Below, piece after piece: positions 8,289-9,342 of a DNA stretch of 9,342 bases. This stretch comes from Microbacteriaceae bacterium (lineage in GTDB: Bacteria; Actinomycetota; Actinomycetes; Actinomycetales; Microbacteriaceae): positions 1 through 9,342 of the forward strand of contig JAODLU010000333.1 of NCBI GenBank assembly GCA_025464125.1. The letters are read 5' to 3'. The notes below the pieces were generated by a model. The model made no database searches. It was not told the origin of the DNA and saw only the letters and a program-made list of their open reading frames with translations. Position numbers and translations under genes: made by a program. Every line of letters starts with the position of its first letter. Position 1 is the first letter of the stretch.

Positions 8289-8317
8289 GTGACAAATTGG
8301 TAACGGTCACGTACTCT
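8289..8317 (+). promoter_or_regulatory. Promoter of the NlpC/P60 gene with tandem GTRAC motifs
   Basis: A -35 box GTGACA (8289-8294, 5 of 6 to TTGACA) and a -10 box TACTCT (8312-8317, TANNNT) are separated by 17 bp. Predicted initiation near 8324 gives a leader of about 139 nt to the TTG start. The -35 overlaps GTGAC, with GTAAC one helical turn (11 bp) further on and an inverted GTCAC at 8306-8310. Such repeats are typical of OmpR-family response regulator sites, and MtrA is a plausible candidate. Confidence 0.6.
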
Positions 8318-8365
8318 TGCCAAGTCCACACCACCCACCACGCGGTAAATGGACCCGAATCGGAA

Positions 8366-8448
8366 CGTCCCTTTGCACCACCTTCCGACTTCGAGACTGA
8401 ACATAATGAACGAAGGGGATGGCGCGACTAACGAGTGTCGCGGGGACG
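8366..8448 (+). ncRNA. Candidate structured 5' leader of the NlpC/P60 gene
   Basis: Three stems can form together. P1 pairs CGTCCC (8366-8371) with GGGACG (8443-8448). P2 pairs CCTTC (8381-8385) with GAAGG (8412-8416). P3 pairs CGCGAC (8423-8428) with GTCGCG (8437-8442). P1 encloses P2 and P3, giving a three-way junction that ends 1 nt before the Shine-Dalgarno. Actinobacterial cell-wall hydrolase genes are often controlled by the c-di-AMP (ydaO) riboswitch, but I could not match that consensus here, so the class is unassigned. Confidence 0.3.
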
Positions 8449-8449
8449 C

Positions 8450-8454
8450 AGGAG
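8450..8454 (+). promoter_or_regulatory. Shine-Dalgarno AGGAG deciding the TTG start of the peptidase
   Basis: AGGAG lies 8 nt before TTG at 8463, an ideal spacing. The in-frame ATGs at 8349 and 8406 have no comparable site, and starting there would put a long polar stretch ahead of the signal peptide. Confidence 0.75.
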
Positions 8455-8462
8455 TCACACTC

Positions 8463-9152
8463 TTGACCGTACGAGAAACCCGAAGCAGCACCGCTCGCCC
8501 GAAGAATCTCTCGCCACTGCGTCGCCGCAGCGGACCTCTCAGCCTCGCAGTCATTGCAATCTCTACTGGCCTTTTCGCTACCCTGGCCATTCCGGCCTAC
8601 GCGAGCACGCAGGCGCCGGATCTTGCCCAGACCAAGGCATCCGCCAAGCAGCTCGCCTTCGTGCAGGCCAACGCGCAGACGCTCGAGGTCGCCCCGGCGA
8701 TCGCCATCACCGCTGTGCAGCGCGACAGTTACACGACCACCGCGAAGGTCGAGCAGGTGCGAGTCGCCTCAGCCCGCGCGGTTGCCATCAACCCGGGCAT
8801 GCCCGGCTTCAGCCTCGACGCGATCGTGGCCGACGGCCTGCAGTACATCGGAACCCCGTACGTCTACGGCGGTTCGTCGCCCGCAGGCTTCGACTGCTCT
8901 GGCTTCGTGCTCTTTCTCTACTCCCACGTCGGCATCCACCTCACGCACGATGCCCGTGCGCAGGGCAACGCCGGCACCACGATCTCTGAGGCCGACGCCC
9001 TTCCTGGCGACCTCGTCATCTTCAACGGCGGCGCGCACGATGGCATTTACATGGGCAACCACCAGGTGATGGATGCGCCAAAACCGGGCGGCGCAGTGTC
9101 GGTTCGCCCGATCTGGACCGACAACGTCTTCTTCGTGCGCATCGGCATCTAG
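8463..9152 (+). CDS. Secreted NlpC/P60 (C40) peptidoglycan endopeptidase
   Basis: 229 aa from TTG 8463. The N-terminus is a signal peptide: a basic region (RPKNLSPLRRR, 12-22), a hydrophobic core (about 25-43) and a cleavage site after AYA (45-47). A variable linker of about 65 residues follows. The NlpC/P60 domain spans about 115-229, with catalytic C145 in GFDCSGFV and catalytic H192 in GAHDGIYMG. The third polar residue, near 200-204 (NHQVMDAP), is not certain. The family cleaves peptide cross-bridges or stems of peptidoglycan outside the cell and serves in wall turnover or daughter-cell separation. No SH3b or LysM wall-binding domain is present. ATGs at 8349 and 8406 are in frame but lack ribosome-binding sites. 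The gene has its own promoter and is 210 bp from dtxR, so it is probably an independent unit. Confidence 0.92.
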   Translation: MTVRETRSSTARPKNLSPLRRRSGPLSLAVIAISTGLFATLAIPAYASTQAPDLAQTKASAKQLAFVQANAQTLEVAPAIAITAVQRDSYTTTAKVEQVRVASARAVAINPGMPGFSLDAIVADGLQYIGTPYVYGGSSPAGFDCSGFVLFLYSHVGIHLTHDARAQGNAGTTISEADALPGDLVIFNGGAHDGIYMGNHQVMDAPKPGGAVSVRPIWTDNVFFVRIGI

Positions 9153-9234
9153 CGGGCACTTCTGCCAACACGCGTCTCTGTTAACAACAGATGAAACGGC
9201 GCGCTCGGGCTGGCTGACTGGCGGAATTCTGGGT

Positions 9235-9240
9235 TAGCCT
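9235..9240 (+). promoter_or_regulatory. Possible -10 hexamer for the last, partial gene
   Basis: TAGCCT fits TANNNT and lies 41 nt before the ATG. The longer GGTTAGCCT resembles half of a DtxR box, but the right half is poor (12 of 19 overall). ATTCT repeats surround it. The -35 is not clear. Confidence 0.3.
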
Positions 9241-9281
9241 TGCATTCTTGCAATTCTGGAGTCGTTTTCGGGAGAGCCACT

Positions 9282-9342
9282 ATGTCTGGTGAACGCAGCA
9301 TCCAAACCACGGATGTTCGCGCGCGCCACTACATACGGCACA
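9282..9342 (+). CDS. Start of an unidentified protein (cut by window end)
   Basis: An ATG with GGGAG 7 nt upstream (9270-9274) opens a frame that stays open to the window end (20 codons). The N-terminus begins MSGERSIQTTDV and continues with arginine and histidine residues. This is too short to assign a family. The good ribosome-binding site and the upstream promoter-like sequence make it a likely real gene. Confidence 0.65.
   Translation, partial: MSGERSIQTTDVRARHYIRH

Noticed and set aside
8324..8462. Firm call of a ydaO c-di-AMP riboswitch in the peptidase leader
   Set aside because: Only a general structured leader is visible; conserved ydaO sequence blocks could not be matched by eye in the right order.
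8552..8568. A TGCAATCTC match to the palindrome arm inside the peptidase gene
   Set aside because: Only 9 bases match, there is no inverted partner, and it lies within the signal-peptide coding region; taken as chance.
9178..9190. CTGTTAACAACAG inverted repeat after the peptidase as a terminator
   Set aside because: Arms are only 5 bp, AT-rich, and not followed by a T-tract; too weak to call.

Overview
The window looks like core chromosome of a high-GC actinobacterium, most likely a member of the Microbacteriaceae. This rests on the GC-rich codon use, the IdeR-type DtxR regulator, the actinobacterial type of SerC, the DUF3027 and DUF2530 family proteins, and the repeated 7-mer GGCATCC/GGATGCC, which I associate with this family. 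From memory, the set XPB helicase, helicase-associated partner, long cold-shock protein, DUF3027, DUF2530 and SerC recalls the Rv0861c-Rv0884c region of Mycobacterium tuberculosis, in a more compact form.

Left end (1-1157) is accessory. A single + strand gene encodes an AbiEi-like winged-helix protein with a C-terminal DUF559 (Vsr-like, PD-(D/E)XK) domain. It lies between two copies of a 58-bp imperfect palindrome at 13-70 and 1039-1096. The four palindrome arms share nearly the same half-site. This one-gene, hairpin-bounded cassette is the best candidate in the window for an undescribed element. A 21-bp GC-rich direct repeat lies between it and the next gene.

The block from 1158 to 5142 is on the - strand: a two-TM membrane protein, a helicase-associated (Helicase_C_3) protein, and the XPB-family repair helicase. 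The last two share a homologous domain, which suggests they work together. Next on the + strand come a long-form cold-shock protein and a DUF3027 protein with an extremely acidic tail, overlapping by 8 nt. They converge on DUF2530, which is the distal gene of a serC-DUF2530 operon on the - strand. The two stop codons are 16 nt apart, and a perfect 16-bp palindrome sits at the junction.

serC is divergent from dtxR. A good DtxR/IdeR box lies in the 93-bp region between them, about 30 bp upstream of dtxR, suggesting iron-dependent autoregulation. Downstream is a secreted NlpC/P60 (C40) cell-wall peptidase. It has a recognisable promoter with 17-bp spacing, tandem GTRAC motifs, and a roughly 140-nt leader that can fold just before a strong Shine-Dalgarno and a TTG start. 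The window ends 20 codons into a gene I cannot identify. Three - strand genes (the two-TM protein, XPB and serC) have a TANNNT hexamer 6-7 nt before the start codon and no Shine-Dalgarno, the pattern expected of leaderless mRNAs. No tRNA, rRNA, CRISPR array or transposase gene was seen, and no gene-free stretch exceeds 300 bases.
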